DNA of 35,404 bases from Wenzhouxiangella sp. (GTDB lineage Bacteria > Pseudomonadota > Gammaproteobacteria > Xanthomonadales > Wenzhouxiangellaceae): positions 1 through 35,404 of the forward strand of contig SLIA01000322.1 of assembly GCA_007135935.1 (NCBI GenBank), written 5' to 3'. The notes under the pieces are model-generated. The model was not told the DNA's origin, did no database searches, and was given only the letters and a program-made list of their open reading frames with translations. Below, piece by piece: positions 1-9,919 of the stretch. Position 1 is the first letter of the stretch. Each line of letters begins with the position of its first letter. The position numbers and the translations under genes were made by a program.

Positions 1-1
1 C

Positions 2-3000
2 ACTGACATCAAATCGATTCTCATCATTGGCGCCGGGCCGATTGTCATCGGTCAGGCCTGCGAGTTCGACTACTCCGGCGTGCAGGCGGTCAAGGCGCTC
101 AGGGAGGAGGGCTACAAGGTCATCCTGGTCAACTCCAATCCCGCCACCATCATGACCGACCCGGAGATCGCCGATGTGGTCTACATCGAACCGATTCGCT
201 GGGACGTGGTGCGCGACATCATCGAGAAGGAACGCCCCGACGCGCTGCTGCCGACCATGGGCGGGCAGACTGCTCTGAACTGCGCGCTGGACCTGGATCG
301 CGAGGGTGTACTCGAGGAGTTCGGCGTCGAGATGATCGGCGCGTCCAAGCAGGCCATCGACATGGCCGAGGACCGCGAGGAATTTCGCGAGGCGATGCGC
401 GACATCGGCCTGGAATCGCCCGAGGCGGAAGTGGCGCACTCGCTTGACGAAGCCATCGCAATCCAGAAGCGCATCGGGTTTCCGATCATCATACGGCCGT
501 CGTTCACCATGGGCGGGTCCGGCGGCGGGATCGCCTACAACCGCGAGGAATTCGTCGAGATCGTCGAGCACGGGCTCGACTTGTCGCCGACCAACGAAGT
601 GCTGCTCGACGAATCGCTGCTGGGCTGGAAGGAATTCGAGCTGGAGGTGGTGCGCGACAAGGCCGACAACTGCATCATCATCTGCTCGATCGAGAATTTC
701 GACCCCATGGGCGTGCATACCGGCGATTCGGTCACGGTTGCACCCGCGCAGACGTTGACCGACAAGGAATACCAGGTACTGCGTGACGCCGCCATTGCCG
801 TGCTGCGCAAGATCGGCGTCGATACCGGCGGCTCCAACGTGCAGTTTGCCGTCAACCCGGAAAACGGCCGGGTCGTGGTCATCGAGATGAACCCGCGCGT
901 GTCGCGCTCCTCGGCGCTGGCTTCCAAGGCCACCGGCTTTCCCATTGCCAAGGTGGCGGCCAAACTGGCGGTGGGTTACACCCTCGACGAGCTCGATAAC
1001 GAGATCACCGGGGGCGCGACGCCGGCATCGTTCGAGCCCACGATCGACTATGTCGTCACCAAGATTCCGCGTTTTGCCTTCGAGAAGTTTCCGGCCGCCA
1101 ACGACCGCCTGACCACGCAGATGAAGTCGGTGGGCGAAGCCATGGCTTTCGGGCGCACTTTCCAGGAATCGCTGCAGAAAGCCCTGAGGAGCCTGGAGAC
1201 GGGATTGACCGGCCTCGATCCGGTCGAGTTCGAGGCCGAGGACGATGCGCCTACCCTGATCCGGCGCGAGCTGCGCGAAGCCGGCGCCGATCGCATGCTC
1301 TACGTGGCCGAGGCTTTCCGGCGTGGCATGGAGTTCGAGGAAGTCCATCGACTGACACAGATCGATCCCTGGTTTCTCGACCAGGTGCAGGAGCTGGTGG
1401 AAGTCGAGCACGCCATTCACGAGGATGGTATCGCCGCATTGACGGCAGAGCGCCTGCTGGAGCTGAAACGCTACGGCTTTGCCGATGCCCGCATTGCCGA
1501 GCTGGCCGGTGTCAGCGAGAAATCGATCCGCAAGCTGCGCAACAGCCACGATATCCGTCCGGCCTTTCGACGGGTGGACACCTGTGCCGCCGAGTTTGCC
1601 ACCAGCACTGCCTACATGTACTCGACCTGGGGCGAGCAGTGCGAGGCGGCGGCCACCGGCAAGCGCAAGATCATGGTGCTCGGCGGCGGGCCGAACCGGA
1701 TCGGGCAGGGGATCGAGTTCGACTACTGCTGCGTGCATGCGGCCATGGCCATGCGCGAACTCGGCTTCGAGACCATCATGGTCAACTGCAACCCGGAAAC
1801 GGTCTCGACCGACTACGACACCTCCGATCGCCTCTACTTCGAGCCGCTGACGCTGGAGAACGTGCTGTCCATCGTCGAGGTCGAGCAGCCGGAGGGCATC
1901 ATCATCCAGTTCGGCGGCCAGACGCCGTTGAAACTGGCGCGCGAGCTGGAGGCGGCCGGTGCCCCGATCATCGGTACCACGCCCGACTGCATCGATCTGG
2001 CCGAAGACCGCGAGCGGTTCCAGCGCCTGCTCAATGAGTTGGGGCTCAAGCAGCCGCCAAACCGCACCGCCCGCGATCCCGACGAGGCGCTGGTGCTGGC
2101 GCGCGAGATCGGCTATCCGCTGGTCGTGCGCCCCTCCTATGTGCTGGGCGGTCGCGCCATGGACATCGTCTACGGCGAGGACGAACTCAACCGCTACATG
2201 CGCGAGGCGGTCAAGGTGTCCAACGACTCACCGGTGTTGCTTGACCATTTCCTCGATCATGCCATCGAGGTGGATGTCGATGCGGTCTGCGATGGCGAGC
2301 GCGTCATCATCGGCGGCGTCATGGAACACATCGAGGAGGCCGGGGTGCACTCCGGGGATTCGTCGTGCAGCCTGCCGCCGTTTTCCCTTGAAGATGACTG
2401 CATTGAGGAGATCAAGCACCAGACCCGGCAGATGGCGCTGGGCCTGAACGTGGTCGGCCTGATGAACGTGCAGTTCGCCGTGCGCGAGGGCGAGATTTTC
2501 GTCATCGAGGTCAACCCCAGGGCATCGCGCACCGTGCCCTTTGTTTCCAAGGCCACCGGTGTACCGCTGGCCCAGGTCGCCGCCGGTTGCATGGTGGGGC
2601 GAAGCCTTGAAGATCAGGGGGTTACGGAAGATCTTTCATCCCCGTTCTATTCGATCAAGGAGCCCGTCTACCCGTTCATCAAGTTCCCCGGCGTCGATCC
2701 GATTCTGGGGCCGGAAATGCGCTCGACCGGCGAAGCCATGGGTGTGGGCCGCTCCTTCGGCTCGGCGGTCGCCCGCGCCCAGCAGGGTGTGAACATCAAC
2801 ATCAAGCATTCCGGGCGAGTCTTCCTGAGCGTACGCGATGCCGACAAGGAGCGCTTGCTGCCGGTGGCACGAGAGCTGGTCGAGCGCGGGTTCTCGCTGG
2901 TCGCCACCCAGGGAACGTGGAAGACCCTGGTTGAAAACGGCATCGAGTGCGACTACGTCAACAAGGTGATCCAGGGGCGTCCCCATATCGTCGACCTGAT

Positions 3001-3214
3001 CAAGAACGACGAAATCGACTATATTGTCAACACCACCGAGGGGCGCCAGGCGATTTCCGATTCATTCTCGATCCGGCGCGAGGCGCTGCAGCGCAAGGTC
3101 AATTACTCGACCACCATTGCCGGCGCACGCGCCACATTGAGAGCGCTGGATCACTGGCATGAGCGGGGCGTACGCAGCCTCGAAGAGTTGCACGGAACCA
3201 AGGAGACAGGATGA
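2..3214 (+). CDS. carB: Carbamoyl-phosphate synthase large subunit, 5' end cut by window
   Basis: Makes carbamoyl phosphate from bicarbonate, ATP and ammonia supplied by the CarA glutaminase, feeding pyrimidine and arginine synthesis in the cytoplasm. The open frame runs into the left edge; the first visible residues [18 protein letters not shown] lie about five residues inside the usual N terminus, so only the extreme start is missing (1070 residues visible, against about 1073 in E. coli). Two ATP-grasp halves are visible, each opened by a glycine-rich loop (GAGPIVIGQ and [15 protein letters not shown]) and each carrying an NPR motif ([20 protein letters not shown] and [20 protein letters not shown]). 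The last ~140 residues are the MGS-like allosteric domain. The stop overlaps the greA start as ATGA, so the two are probably translated together. carA is expected just upstream, outside the window. Confidence 0.97.
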   Translation, partial: TDIKSILIIGAGPIVIGQACEFDYSGVQAVKALREEGYKVILVNSNPATIMTDPEIADVVYIEPIRWDVVRDIIEKERPDALLPTMGGQTALNCALDLDREGVLEEFGVEMIGASKQAIDMAEDREEFREAMRDIGLESPEAEVAHSLDEAIAIQKRIGFPIIIRPSFTMGGSGGGIAYNREEFVEIVEHGLDLSPTNEVLLDESLLGWKEFELEVVRDKADNCIIICSIENFDPMGVHTGDSVTVAPAQTLTDKEYQVLRDAAIAVLRKIGVDTGGSNVQFAVNPENGRVVVIEMNPRVSRSSALASKATGFPIAKVAAKLAVGYTLDELDNEITGGATPASFEPTIDYVVTKIPRFAFEKFPAANDRLTTQMKSVGEAMAFGRTFQESLQKALRSLETGLTGLDPVEFEAEDDAPTLIRRELREAGADRMLYVAEAFRRGMEFEEVHRLTQIDPWFLDQVQELVEVEHAIHEDGIAALTAERLLELKRYGFADARIAELAGVSEKSIRKLRNSHDIRPAFRRVDTCAAEFATSTAYMYSTWGEQCEAAATGKRKIMVLGGGPNRIGQGIEFDYCCVHAAMAMRELGFETIMVNCNPETVSTDYDTSDRLYFEPLTLENVLSIVEVEQPEGIIIQFGGQTPLKLARELEAAGAPIIGTTPDCIDLAEDRERFQRLLNELGLKQPPNRTARDPDEALVLAREIGYPLVVRPSYVLGGRAMDIVYGEDELNRYMREAVKVSNDSPVLLDHFLDHAIEVDVDAVCDGERVIIGGVMEHIEEAGVHSGDSSCSLPPFSLEDDCIEEIKHQTRQMALGLNVVGLMNVQFAVREGEIFVIEVNPRASRTVPFVSKATGVPLAQVAAGCMVGRSLEDQGVTEDLSSPFYSIKEPVYPFIKFPGVDPILGPEMRSTGEAMGVGRSFGSAVARAQQGVNINIKHSGRVFLSVRDADKERLLPVARELVERGFSLVATQGTWKTLVENGIECDYVNKVIQGRPHIVDLIKNDEIDYIVNTTEGRQAISDSFSIRREALQRKVNYSTTIAGARATLRALDHWHERGVRSLEELHGTKETG

Positions 3215-3696
3215 CGACTCAGACACCGCTGACCCGTGCGGGTGCGACGCGCCTGCGTGCGGAGCTCGATCGTCTCAAGAAGCAGGAACGCCCGGCCGTG
3301 ATCGAGGCGATCGCCGAGGCACGGGCGCACGGCGACCTCAAGGAAAACGCCGAGTACCATGCCGCGCGCGAGCAGCAAGGCTTCATCGAGGGCCGTATCC
3401 AGGAGCTGGAAGCAGCCCTGAGCAATTCCCGCGTCATTGACGTGGCTGACCTCAACCCGGGCAGCAAGGTCGTGTTCGGCGCGACGGTGACCTTGCTCGA
3501 GGAAGTCGACGATGCCGAAGAGGTGACCTGGCAGATCGTCGGCGACCTGGAGGCCGATGTCGGCCAGCGTCGGCTGGCGATCAGCGCACCACTGGCTCGC
3601 GCGATGATCGGCAAGGAAGAAGGCGATGTCATTGACTTCGAGGCCCCGAACGGTCGCCGGACCTATGAAATCGTCGAGGTCCGCTACGACGCCTGA
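3211..3696 (+). CDS. greA: Transcription elongation factor GreA
   Basis: Binds the secondary channel of RNA polymerase and stimulates cleavage of backtracked transcripts. The 161-residue length is normal for the family. The N-terminal coiled coil carries the diagnostic tip [15 protein letters not shown], with the Asp and Glu that hold the catalytic magnesium; the C-terminal half is the FKBP-like globular domain ending [14 protein letters not shown]. The ATG overlaps the carB stop (ATGA). The order carB-greA followed by an RpfE-type gene and recJ is the arrangement known from Xanthomonas relatives. Confidence 0.97.
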   Translation: MTTQTPLTRAGATRLRAELDRLKKQERPAVIEAIAEARAHGDLKENAEYHAAREQQGFIEGRIQELEAALSNSRVIDVADLNPGSKVVFGATVTLLEEVDDAEEVTWQIVGDLEADVGQRRLAISAPLARAMIGKEEGDVIDFEAPNGRRTYEIVEVRYDA

Positions 3697-4585
3697 GCAT
3701 CGGCACATCGTCCTGGTGCCGGGGCTCGAAGCCATGCTGCGCGAGTCCGCCTCGGTGCCACGGCCCATCAGCCGGCTGCTGGGGCAGGCCGAGGAACGAT
3801 CACTCGACCCGGCAAGCTGTCACTCTCAATTGTTGTTTGGTCAAGCGCTTCCGGCGGCCGCTCTGAGTCGGCATCTCGACCGACCCGAGGATGTACAAGG
3901 TTCATGGCTGCGTGCCGATCCGGCAGGTGTCAGGCCCGACCTCGGAGCGGTCTGGCTGCAACCCGGTTCGCGGCTGTCACCTGATTCACCCGCCGGTCGC
4001 GATCTGGCAGCACGGTTTGCCGAAGAGGGCATGAGGCTGGAGCTGACCCCGTCGGGACGTGGCTATCTCACGCTTCGCAGCGTGCCCGAGTGCCGGTTCA
4101 CCCCCCCGTGGCAACTGGCCGGTGAGAGCATGGACCGGGTCTGGCCGCAAGGTCGCGATGCATTGTACTGGCGCAATCTGCTCAACGAGACCCAGATGAT
4201 TCTCCATCAGCATCGACAATCGAATCCCGAACTGCCGGGCACGCTCTGGTTCTGGGGTGCAGGCGAATTGCCGGCGAACATCCCGCAGGCGCGGGTTTGT
4301 CGGGTTCGGGCGAAAAGTCCGGAATTGCTGGGAGCGTCGCGGTGGGCGGGCCTTGATTGCATCGGTGCCGACGCGGGTGGCGATGCCGGCACATGGCCCG
4401 GCTTGCTGGTCGAGTGGATCTCCGATCATGCCCTGACTGCCGAAGACAACCTCGCGCGACTGGCCGCCGACCTGGTTGCTGCCTTGCGGCGCCTGCGATT
4501 TGCCCGAAAGCTGCGCGAACTGGAACTGGCCAGTGAGAACCGGGCCTGGTGCCTGTCAACGCCAGCAGCCTGGAGGGTGTGGTGA
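3665..4585 (+). CDS. RpfE-type conserved protein (function unknown)
   Basis: A protein of about 306 residues lying exactly between greA and recJ, where Xanthomonas genomes carry rpfE. I assign the family mainly from position plus the general look of the protein: an N-terminal [13 protein letters not shown] strand/loop and tryptophan-rich conserved blocks ([34 protein letters not shown]). Such proteins are often labelled phosphoglycerate-mutase-like, but I see no metal-binding or phospho-serine motif that proves an enzymatic role. Start choice is uncertain: the ATG at 3665 overlaps greA by 32 bases, an in-frame GTG lies at 3716, and the frame is open further upstream. The stop overlaps the recJ GTG as GTGA. 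There is no signal peptide or membrane segment, so it is probably cytoplasmic. Confidence 0.7.
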   Translation: MKSSRSATTPEHRHIVLVPGLEAMLRESASVPRPISRLLGQAEERSLDPASCHSQLLFGQALPAAALSRHLDRPEDVQGSWLRADPAGVRPDLGAVWLQPGSRLSPDSPAGRDLAARFAEEGMRLELTPSGRGYLTLRSVPECRFTPPWQLAGESMDRVWPQGRDALYWRNLLNETQMILHQHRQSNPELPGTLWFWGAGELPANIPQARVCRVRAKSPELLGASRWAGLDCIGADAGGDAGTWPGLLVEWISDHALTAEDNLARLAADLVAALRRLRFARKLRELELASENRAWCLSTPAAWRVW

Positions 4586-6312
4586 GCATACGCCGGGTGC
4601 GCATCAAGCGGCGGAAAGAGCCGCGCCACGGCCTGGCCGGGATGCACCCGGTGGTCGCGCGGGTTCTTGCCACGCGCGGGCTGCAGTCACCGCCGGATTA
4701 TTCGCTACGGCATTTGCTGCCTCCCAGGCTTGGCGGCATGCGGCCTGCCTGCGAACTGCTGGCGGCGGCCATCGCGGACAATGCACGCATCTGCGTGGTC
4801 GGCGACTTCGACGCCGATGGTGCCACCGGCACGGCGCTGGCCGTTCACGGTCTGCGTGCACTCGGTGCCAGGCAGGTCGACTGGATGGTGCCGGACCGTT
4901 TCCGTCATGGCTACGGACTGAGTCTCGAGCTGGTCGACGAACTGGAGCAACCGCTTCCGGATGTGCTGGTGACCGTTGACCAGGGAGTCAGTTCTCATGC
5001 CGGTGTCGCGCGTGCCCGTGAACTGGGCATTCGCGTCATCGTGACCGATCATCACCTGCCCGGGGAGACGTTGCCACCGGCCGACGCCATCATCAATCCC
5101 AACCTGCCCGACGAACGCTTTCCATCCGGAGCGCTGGCCGGTGTGGGCGTGATGTTTTACCTGCTGATGGGATTGCGTAGCTTCATGCGCGAATCCGGGC
5201 ATTTCCGCCGCGGGCAGGAGCCGCGTCTGGACCAGTGGCTGGATCTCGTCGCCCTGGGGACGGTGGCCGACCTGGTGGAGCTGGACGACAACAATCGCCG
5301 GCTGGTTCATCAGGGGCTGGTGCGCATTCGTGCCGGAAAGTGTCTGCCGGGAGTTCGCGCCTTGCTGGAAGTGGCCGGTCGCAACCTGCGCCACGTTCAG
5401 GCCTCGGACCTTGGTTTTGCCGCTGCACCGCGACTCAATGCCGCCGGGCGTCTCGACGACATGGGCGTCGGGGTGCGATGCTTGCTGGCGGGCAGCGAAT
5501 CCGGTGCCCGCGATCTGGCCAGCGAACTGGATGCCCTCAACCGGCAACGCCAGAGTCTGCAGCAGGAAATGCAGGAGACGGCCGAGCAACAGGCGCAGGA
5601 ATTGGCGCAGCGCCTGGAGGGTGACTTGCAGGGGTTGTGCGTGTTCGATGCGCAGTGGCACCAGGGCGTGGTCGGGCTGGTGGCCGGTCGCCTGATGGAG
5701 CGTCTGCAGCGACCGGTATTCGCCTTTGCGCCGGCGGAAGATGGCGGCAGCGAACTGAAGGGGTCGGGGCGGGGGCCGGACGGGTTGCATCTGCGCGATC
5801 TGCTGGTCGATATCGATTCCCGCCAGCCGGGGCTGATCAAGCGTTTCGGCGGGCACGCCCGCGCTGCCGGGTTGACGATCGACCAAAGCCGATTCAAGGA
5901 GTTCAGAGAGAACTTCAATAACCTGGTTCAGGAAATTGAATTCTCAGGGGAATGTGTCAGCACGGATGGCGCCCTCAGTGCCAGTGAACTGTCGATCGAG
6001 ACTGCCGAGGCCCTGGCCGGCGCCGGACCCTGGGGGCAGGGCTGGCCCGAACCGCTATTCGATGGAAGGTTTCGTGTGCTCGAGCGACGCGTGGTGGGAG
6101 AAAAACACCTCAAGCTGAGATTGTCGCCGACCGGCAGTGGTGCCAGCATCGATGCCATTGCTTTCCGGGCCGGTCACCTGTGTCATCGCGAACTGCCCGA
6201 TCCGCTGCACGTGGTCTACAGCCTGGAGGTCAATCGCTGGCAAGGGCGAGTGACGCCGCAACTCAATGTCCGCTACCTGGTCGACGAAGCAGACGGCGCG
6301 GCGAGCGATTGA
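4582..6312 (+). CDS. recJ: Single-stranded-DNA-specific exonuclease RecJ
   Basis: A 5'-3' exonuclease on single-stranded DNA, acting in RecF-pathway recombination and mismatch repair. A 576-residue DHH/DHHA1 phosphoesterase with DFDADG at 75-80, the DHH triad (VTDHHLPG) at 156-158, DLVALGTVAD following, and the DHHA1 motif FGGHARAAG around 422-430, then the OB-type C-terminal domain. All expected metal ligands appear present. GTG codons occur in frame at 4549, 4579 and 4582. I chose 4582 because it gives the normal N terminus ([10 protein letters not shown]), lies behind GGAGGG at 4572-4577 and forms a GTGA overlap with the upstream stop. The spacer is short (4 bases), so 4549 remains possible. 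Confidence 0.96.
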   Translation: MSIRRVRIKRRKEPRHGLAGMHPVVARVLATRGLQSPPDYSLRHLLPPRLGGMRPACELLAAAIADNARICVVGDFDADGATGTALAVHGLRALGARQVDWMVPDRFRHGYGLSLELVDELEQPLPDVLVTVDQGVSSHAGVARARELGIRVIVTDHHLPGETLPPADAIINPNLPDERFPSGALAGVGVMFYLLMGLRSFMRESGHFRRGQEPRLDQWLDLVALGTVADLVELDDNNRRLVHQGLVRIRAGKCLPGVRALLEVAGRNLRHVQASDLGFAAAPRLNAAGRLDDMGVGVRCLLAGSESGARDLASELDALNRQRQSLQQEMQETAEQQAQELAQRLEGDLQGLCVFDAQWHQGVVGLVAGRLMERLQRPVFAFAPAEDGGSELKGSGRGPDGLHLRDLLVDIDSRQPGLIKRFGGHARAAGLTIDQSRFKEFRENFNNLVQEIEFSGECVSTDGALSASELSIETAEALAGAGPWGQGWPEPLFDGRFRVLERRVVGEKHLKLRLSPTGSGASIDAIAFRAGHLCHRELPDPLHVVYSLEVNRWQGRVTPQLNVRYLVDEADGAASD

Positions 6313-6360
6313 GGCTCACCGGCGCCGGATCAATCACGACCCTGTCGTCGCAGTGGGCTG

Positions 6361-6379
6361 GCCCGCAAATGATGCGGGC
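6361..6379. terminator. Hairpin between convergent recJ and Host_attach genes
   Basis: Perfect 7-bp stem GCCCGCA/TGCGGGC with a 5-base loop AATGA, sitting in the 71-base gap where recJ and the opposite-strand gene meet. No T-run follows on either strand, so a bidirectional terminator role is inferred from position and stem only. Confidence 0.45.
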
Positions 6380-6383
6380 TGGA

Positions 6384-6821
6384 TCAGTAGGACTCGTCGA
6401 TGGCGCGCGTGATGCGGTCGATGGCCTCGCGCGTGACATTCTTCGGAACCTCCTGATCGATGGTGCGCCGGGTATCTTCGTCCATGCATTTGCGCAGCAA
6501 TCCAAGAAACCTCGGATCGGCCACCAGCACGAGCGAAGAGTAGTTGCCGGAAAGGCGAGATTCGCGCAAGCGATGGGCGATCTCGCGCGCAAACACCTGG
6601 GCCTCGACCACCTTGGGATCGGTGGGCTCTTCATTGACGCTTTCACCCGGGGTGCGTGACTCCTGCACCTGGCCGGGACGATCGCTTACCAGGTCCTGGC
6701 GATGCAGGCGAGATTCAGGATGAACCAGTGTTTCAAGCTCCTCCAGCGGGCTGAATTTCTTGTTGCGGGAGAATATGCGTGCCTTGGCCGAATCGGCCAC
6801 AACGACCCAGTATGCAGACAT
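6384..6821 (-). CDS. Host_attach family protein
   Basis: A 145-residue cytoplasmic protein resembling the Host_attach family (Pfam name: protein required for attachment to host cells). Visible features are the start MSAYWVVVADSAKARIFSR, a strand followed by an RIF element typical of the family, a polar middle (HPESRLHRQDLVSDRPGQVQ), and a C-terminal block YSSLVLVADPRFLGLLRKCM with a helix that resembles eRF1 domain 3/Pelota-like folds. The start at 6821 is preferred over the upstream in-frame ATG because GGAGG lies 9 bases before it and the family begins there. It is convergent with recJ and divergent from prfB. In Xanthomonas the recJ-prfB interval holds rpfD instead (from memory). Molecular function is not established. 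Confidence 0.8.
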   Translation of the reverse strand: MSAYWVVVADSAKARIFSRNKKFSPLEELETLVHPESRLHRQDLVSDRPGQVQESRTPGESVNEEPTDPKVVEAQVFAREIAHRLRESRLSGNYSSLVLVADPRFLGLLRKCMDEDTRRTIDQEVPKNVTREAIDRITRAIDESY

Positions 6822-6989
6822 CGGGACAGACCTCCGGAGTGGTTTGAAAGCGGCTATCACTTTAGCAAGTTTTCTGTTCGGTGAGTGTGGGAAGGGGGCG
6901 GGAGATTGCATTCACGGTTACGAGGCAGTCAGCGTTGCAAGGAATCGGTACAATGCGCGTCTTTACTTCACCAGACTGGAATGATTGTC

Positions 6990-8088
6990 ATGGAACAGAC
7001 TTCGCTGAAGAACCTGCTGGACGACCTGGAGCGCCGTGTGCGGGCGCTGAGGGGGTATCTTTGACTACGATGGCAAGGTAGAACGACTCGAAGAGGTCAC
7101 CCGGGAGCTCGAAAACCCGGATGTCTGGAACGACCCCGACCACGCCCAGGCGCTGGGCAAGGAACGCTCGGATCTCGATCGTTCGGTCAGTGCGCAGAAG
7201 GCGGTGATCGAGGGCGTCGGCGATGCCGCCGAATTGCTGGAACTGGCCCTGGCCGAGGAAGACGAGGAGACGCTGGCCAGTGTCGGTGCCGATCTCGAAT
7301 CCCTGGAAAAGCAGGTCGACGAGCTGGAATTCCAGCGCATGTTTTCCGGCGAAATGGATGGTCGACCCTGTTTTATCGACATCCAGGCCGGTTCCGGCGG
7401 CACCGAGGCCCAGGACTGGGCCGAAATGCTGCTGCGCATGTACCTGCGCTGGGCAGAGCGTCGTGGCTGGAAAACGGAACTGATCGAAGTTTCGGAAGGT
7501 GATGTGGCCGGGATCAAGAGTGCCACGGTACGCGTGGAAGGCGATCATGCCTTTGGCTGGTGTCGAACCGAGACCGGCGTGCATCGACTCGTGCGAAAGT
7601 CGCCGTTCGATTCCGGCAACCGCCGGCATACCTCGTTTGCCAGCGTGTTCGTGTCGCCGGAAATCGACGACAGCATCGAGATCGAGGTCGATCCCTCCGA
7701 TTTGCGCATCGACGTCTATCGGGCCTCGGGTGCCGGCGGCCAGCACGTCAACCGGACCGAGTCGGCCGTTCGCATCACGCATGAACCGACCGGCATCGTG
7801 GTGCAGTGCCAGACCGATCGTTCGCAGCACAAGAACAAGGACCGGGCGATGAAGCAGCTGCGCGCCAAGCTCTACGAGTTCGAGTTGCAGAAGCAGCAGG
7901 AGAAGGCACAGGCGGCCGAGGACGAGAAAGCCGATATCGGCTGGGGCAGTCAGATCCGCAACTACGTGCTCGACCAGTCACGCATCAAGGACCTGCGCAC
8001 CGGCGTGGAGCGCTCAGACACTCAGAAAGTGCTCGACGGCGATCTCGACGAATTCGCCGCCGCGCAGCTGCAGGCCGGCCTGGAGTAG
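6990..8088 (+). CDS. prfB: Peptide chain release factor 2 (programmed +1 frameshift)
   Basis: RF2 recognises UGA and UAA stop codons and triggers peptide release. The gene is in two frames: codons 1-24 at 6990-7061 end in RGYL, then an in-frame TGA at 7062-7064, and reading resumes one base later at 7063 ([13 protein letters not shown]). The joined product is 365 residues, the same as E. coli RF2. The anticodon-mimic SPF is at 204-206 and the catalytic GGQ at 249-251, inside [13 protein letters not shown]. In-frame ATGs at 6981 and 6990 are both possible; 6990 gives the usual length. Synthesis is autoregulated: low RF2 lets the ribosome shift at the TGA. The gene lies upstream of lysS, as in many gammaproteobacteria. 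Confidence 0.97.
7050..7065 (+). promoter_or_regulatory. prfB +1 frameshift signal
   Basis: AGG GGG TAT CTT TGA C: a Shine-Dalgarno-like AGGGGG three bases upstream of the slippery CTT codon, followed by TGA and a C that weakens termination. This is the canonical RF2 recoding site; peptidyl-tRNA on CTT slips to TTT and decoding continues at GAC. Confidence 0.96.
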
Positions 8089-8120
8089 TGTGGTACGGGT
8101 TTCGGCCTCAAAGTTTTGAA

Positions 8121-8251
8121 CACGAAGGACACGAAGGAGCGCACGAAGGACACGAAGAAAGGAAAGTCGGATGGAACAACGAACAGGGGAATGCAAAAGA
8201 GCCTGGAGTTTTAACTTCGTGTGCTTCGTGCCATTCTTCGTGCACTTCGTG
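8121..8251. repeat. Paired-arm heptamer inverted repeat between prfB and lysS
   Basis: The left arm (8121-8157) has four copies of CACGAAG starting at 8121, 8130, 8142 and 8151, spaced by 2, 5 and 2 bases. The right arm (8215-8251) has four copies of the reverse complement CTTCGTG starting at 8215, 8224, 8236 and 8245, with the same 2, 5, 2 spacing. All four heptamers can therefore pair in one long hairpin with small internal mismatches and a 57-base loop (8158-8214). The element fills most of the 236-base prfB-lysS gap and would be transcribed if the two genes share an mRNA. It has no gene inside and no transposase. Confidence 0.9.
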
Positions 8252-8324
8252 TTATCCGCTTTCTCGAACCCATGTGTGGCGTCCTCCATGCGCTCTAATC
8301 GCACAAGGCCAGCAGGAATTGGAT

Positions 8325-9854
8325 ATGACCAGAAAAGAAACGGATCAGGCGCCAGAGGTGGACGAGAACCGTCTGATTGCCGAGCGGCGCGAGAAGCTCG
8401 GGAAGCTGCGTGAGCATGGCGAAGCGTTCCCCAATGATTTCCGGGTGACGGTCGAGGCCGCGAAGCTGCTCGATCGCTTCGAGGATGCCGAGCGCTGGGA
8501 TCAGGATGCACTCGAAGGTCTGGAGGAGTCCTTCAGCCTGGCCGGGCGCATCATGAGCCGTCGCATCATGGGCAAGGCCAGTTTCGTGCACATCCAGGAC
8601 GGCTCCGGGGCGCGCATCCAGCTTTACCTGCGGCGCGACGATCTGCCCGAAGGGGTCTACCAGTCCTTCAAACAGTGGGACATCGGTGACATTGTCGGCG
8701 TGACCGGCAGCCTGATGCGCACGCGCACCGGCGAGCTCAGCGTGCAGGCCAGCGACCTCAGACTTCTGACCAAGTCGCTGCGCCCGCTGCCGGAGAAATG
8801 GCACGGCCTGACCGACCAGGAAACCCGCTACCGCCAGCGCTACGTCGACCTGATCGTCAACCCCGAAGTGCGCGAGACCTTCGTGCGCCGCACACTCATC
8901 ATTCGGGCCATTCGTCGTTACTTCGACAGCCGCGAGTTTCTCGAGGTCGAGACGCCGATGATGCACCACATTCCCGGCGGCGCGACGGCCAGACCGTTCG
9001 TGACCCACCACAATGCGCTCGATCTCGATCTCTACCTGCGCGTCGCGCCCGAGCTGCATCTCAAGCGACTGCTGGTCGGCGGGCTGGAAAAGGTCTACGA
9101 GATCAATCGCAACTTCCGCAACGAGGGTGTGTCCACGCGGCACAATCCCGAGTTCACCATGCTCGAGTACTACTGGGCGCACGCCGACTACAACGACCTG
9201 ATCGCACTGACCCAGGATCTGCTCAACAGCGTGGTCAGCGAACTGCCGGACATGCGCGACGGCAAGGTCGACTACCAGGGCGAGACCATCGACTTCAGCG
9301 GCGAGTATGCGCGTGTGCGCGTCGCCGACGCCGTGGTCGAACACTACGTCGATATCGAGCCAGCCGATATCAAGAACGCCGACAAGCTGCGCCAGGTCTG
9401 CCGCGCCAACGACATTCATGTCGAGGACGGCTGGGGCTGGGGCCGCCTGCTGATGGAGCTGTTCGAGGAGCGCATCGAACACACGCTGATCCAGCCGACC
9501 TTCGTGGTCGATTACCCCATCGAGGTCTCTCCGCTGTCGCGCCGCAACGATGAGGATCCGGATTTTGCCGACCGTTTCGAACTGATCGTGGCCGGCCGCG
9601 AGATTGCCAACGGGTTCTCCGAGCTCAACGACCCCGAAGACCAGGCCGAACGATTCCTGGCCCAGGTCCAGGCCCGTGATGCCGGTGACGCCGAGGCCAT
9701 GCATTTCGACCGCGACTACATCCGTGCGCTGGAATACGGCATGCCGCCGGCGGCCGGGGAGGGCATCGGCATCGATCGACTGGTAATGCTGCTGACCGAC
9801 TCGCCCTCGATTCGTGACGTATTGTTGTTCCCTTATCTGCGTCCGGAGGAGTGA
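8325..9854 (+). CDS. lysS: Lysyl-tRNA synthetase (class II)
   Basis: Charges tRNA-Lys with lysine using ATP. 509 residues, close to the E. coli LysS length. The N-terminal OB-fold anticodon-binding domain ([20 protein letters not shown]) is followed by the class II core: motif 1 region [18 protein letters not shown], motif 2 with [20 protein letters not shown], and motif 3 [20 protein letters not shown] near the C terminus. The ATG at 8325 has AGGA seven bases upstream. The frame stays open back through the heptamer repeat to 7806, but that extension overlaps prfB and has no counterpart in the family. Confidence 0.97.
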   Translation: MTRKETDQAPEVDENRLIAERREKLGKLREHGEAFPNDFRVTVEAAKLLDRFEDAERWDQDALEGLEESFSLAGRIMSRRIMGKASFVHIQDGSGARIQLYLRRDDLPEGVYQSFKQWDIGDIVGVTGSLMRTRTGELSVQASDLRLLTKSLRPLPEKWHGLTDQETRYRQRYVDLIVNPEVRETFVRRTLIIRAIRRYFDSREFLEVETPMMHHIPGGATARPFVTHHNALDLDLYLRVAPELHLKRLLVGGLEKVYEINRNFRNEGVSTRHNPEFTMLEYYWAHADYNDLIALTQDLLNSVVSELPDMRDGKVDYQGETIDFSGEYARVRVADAVVEHYVDIEPADIKNADKLRQVCRANDIHVEDGWGWGRLLMELFEERIEHTLIQPTFVVDYPIEVSPLSRRNDEDPDFADRFELIVAGREIANGFSELNDPEDQAERFLAQVQARDAGDAEAMHFDRDYIRALEYGMPPAAGEGIGIDRLVMLLTDSPSIRDVLLFPYLRPEE

Positions 9855-9919
9855 AGCCCGACAACTACAGGTCAATCATGACCGAGCGTTGACGATCATG
9901 GTCGCAACGGAGGCGCGTC

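Noticed and set aside
4705-5886. 393-codon frame antisense to recJ
   Set aside because: Lies wholly inside recJ and shows no domain; RecJ motifs are intact on the other strand.
6822-6911. Upstream extension of the Host_attach gene
   Set aside because: The in-frame ATG at 6911 adds 30 residues not typical of the family, while GGAGG precedes the ATG at 6821.
8121-8251. Possible CRISPR array
   Set aside because: Units are only 7 bases with 2-5 base spacers and are mirrored between arms; no cas genes.
7806-8324. N-terminal extension of lysS through the heptamer repeat
   Set aside because: It overlaps prfB in another frame and translates the repeat into HEGHEG-like sequence; LysS homologs begin at the 8325 ATG, which has its own SD.
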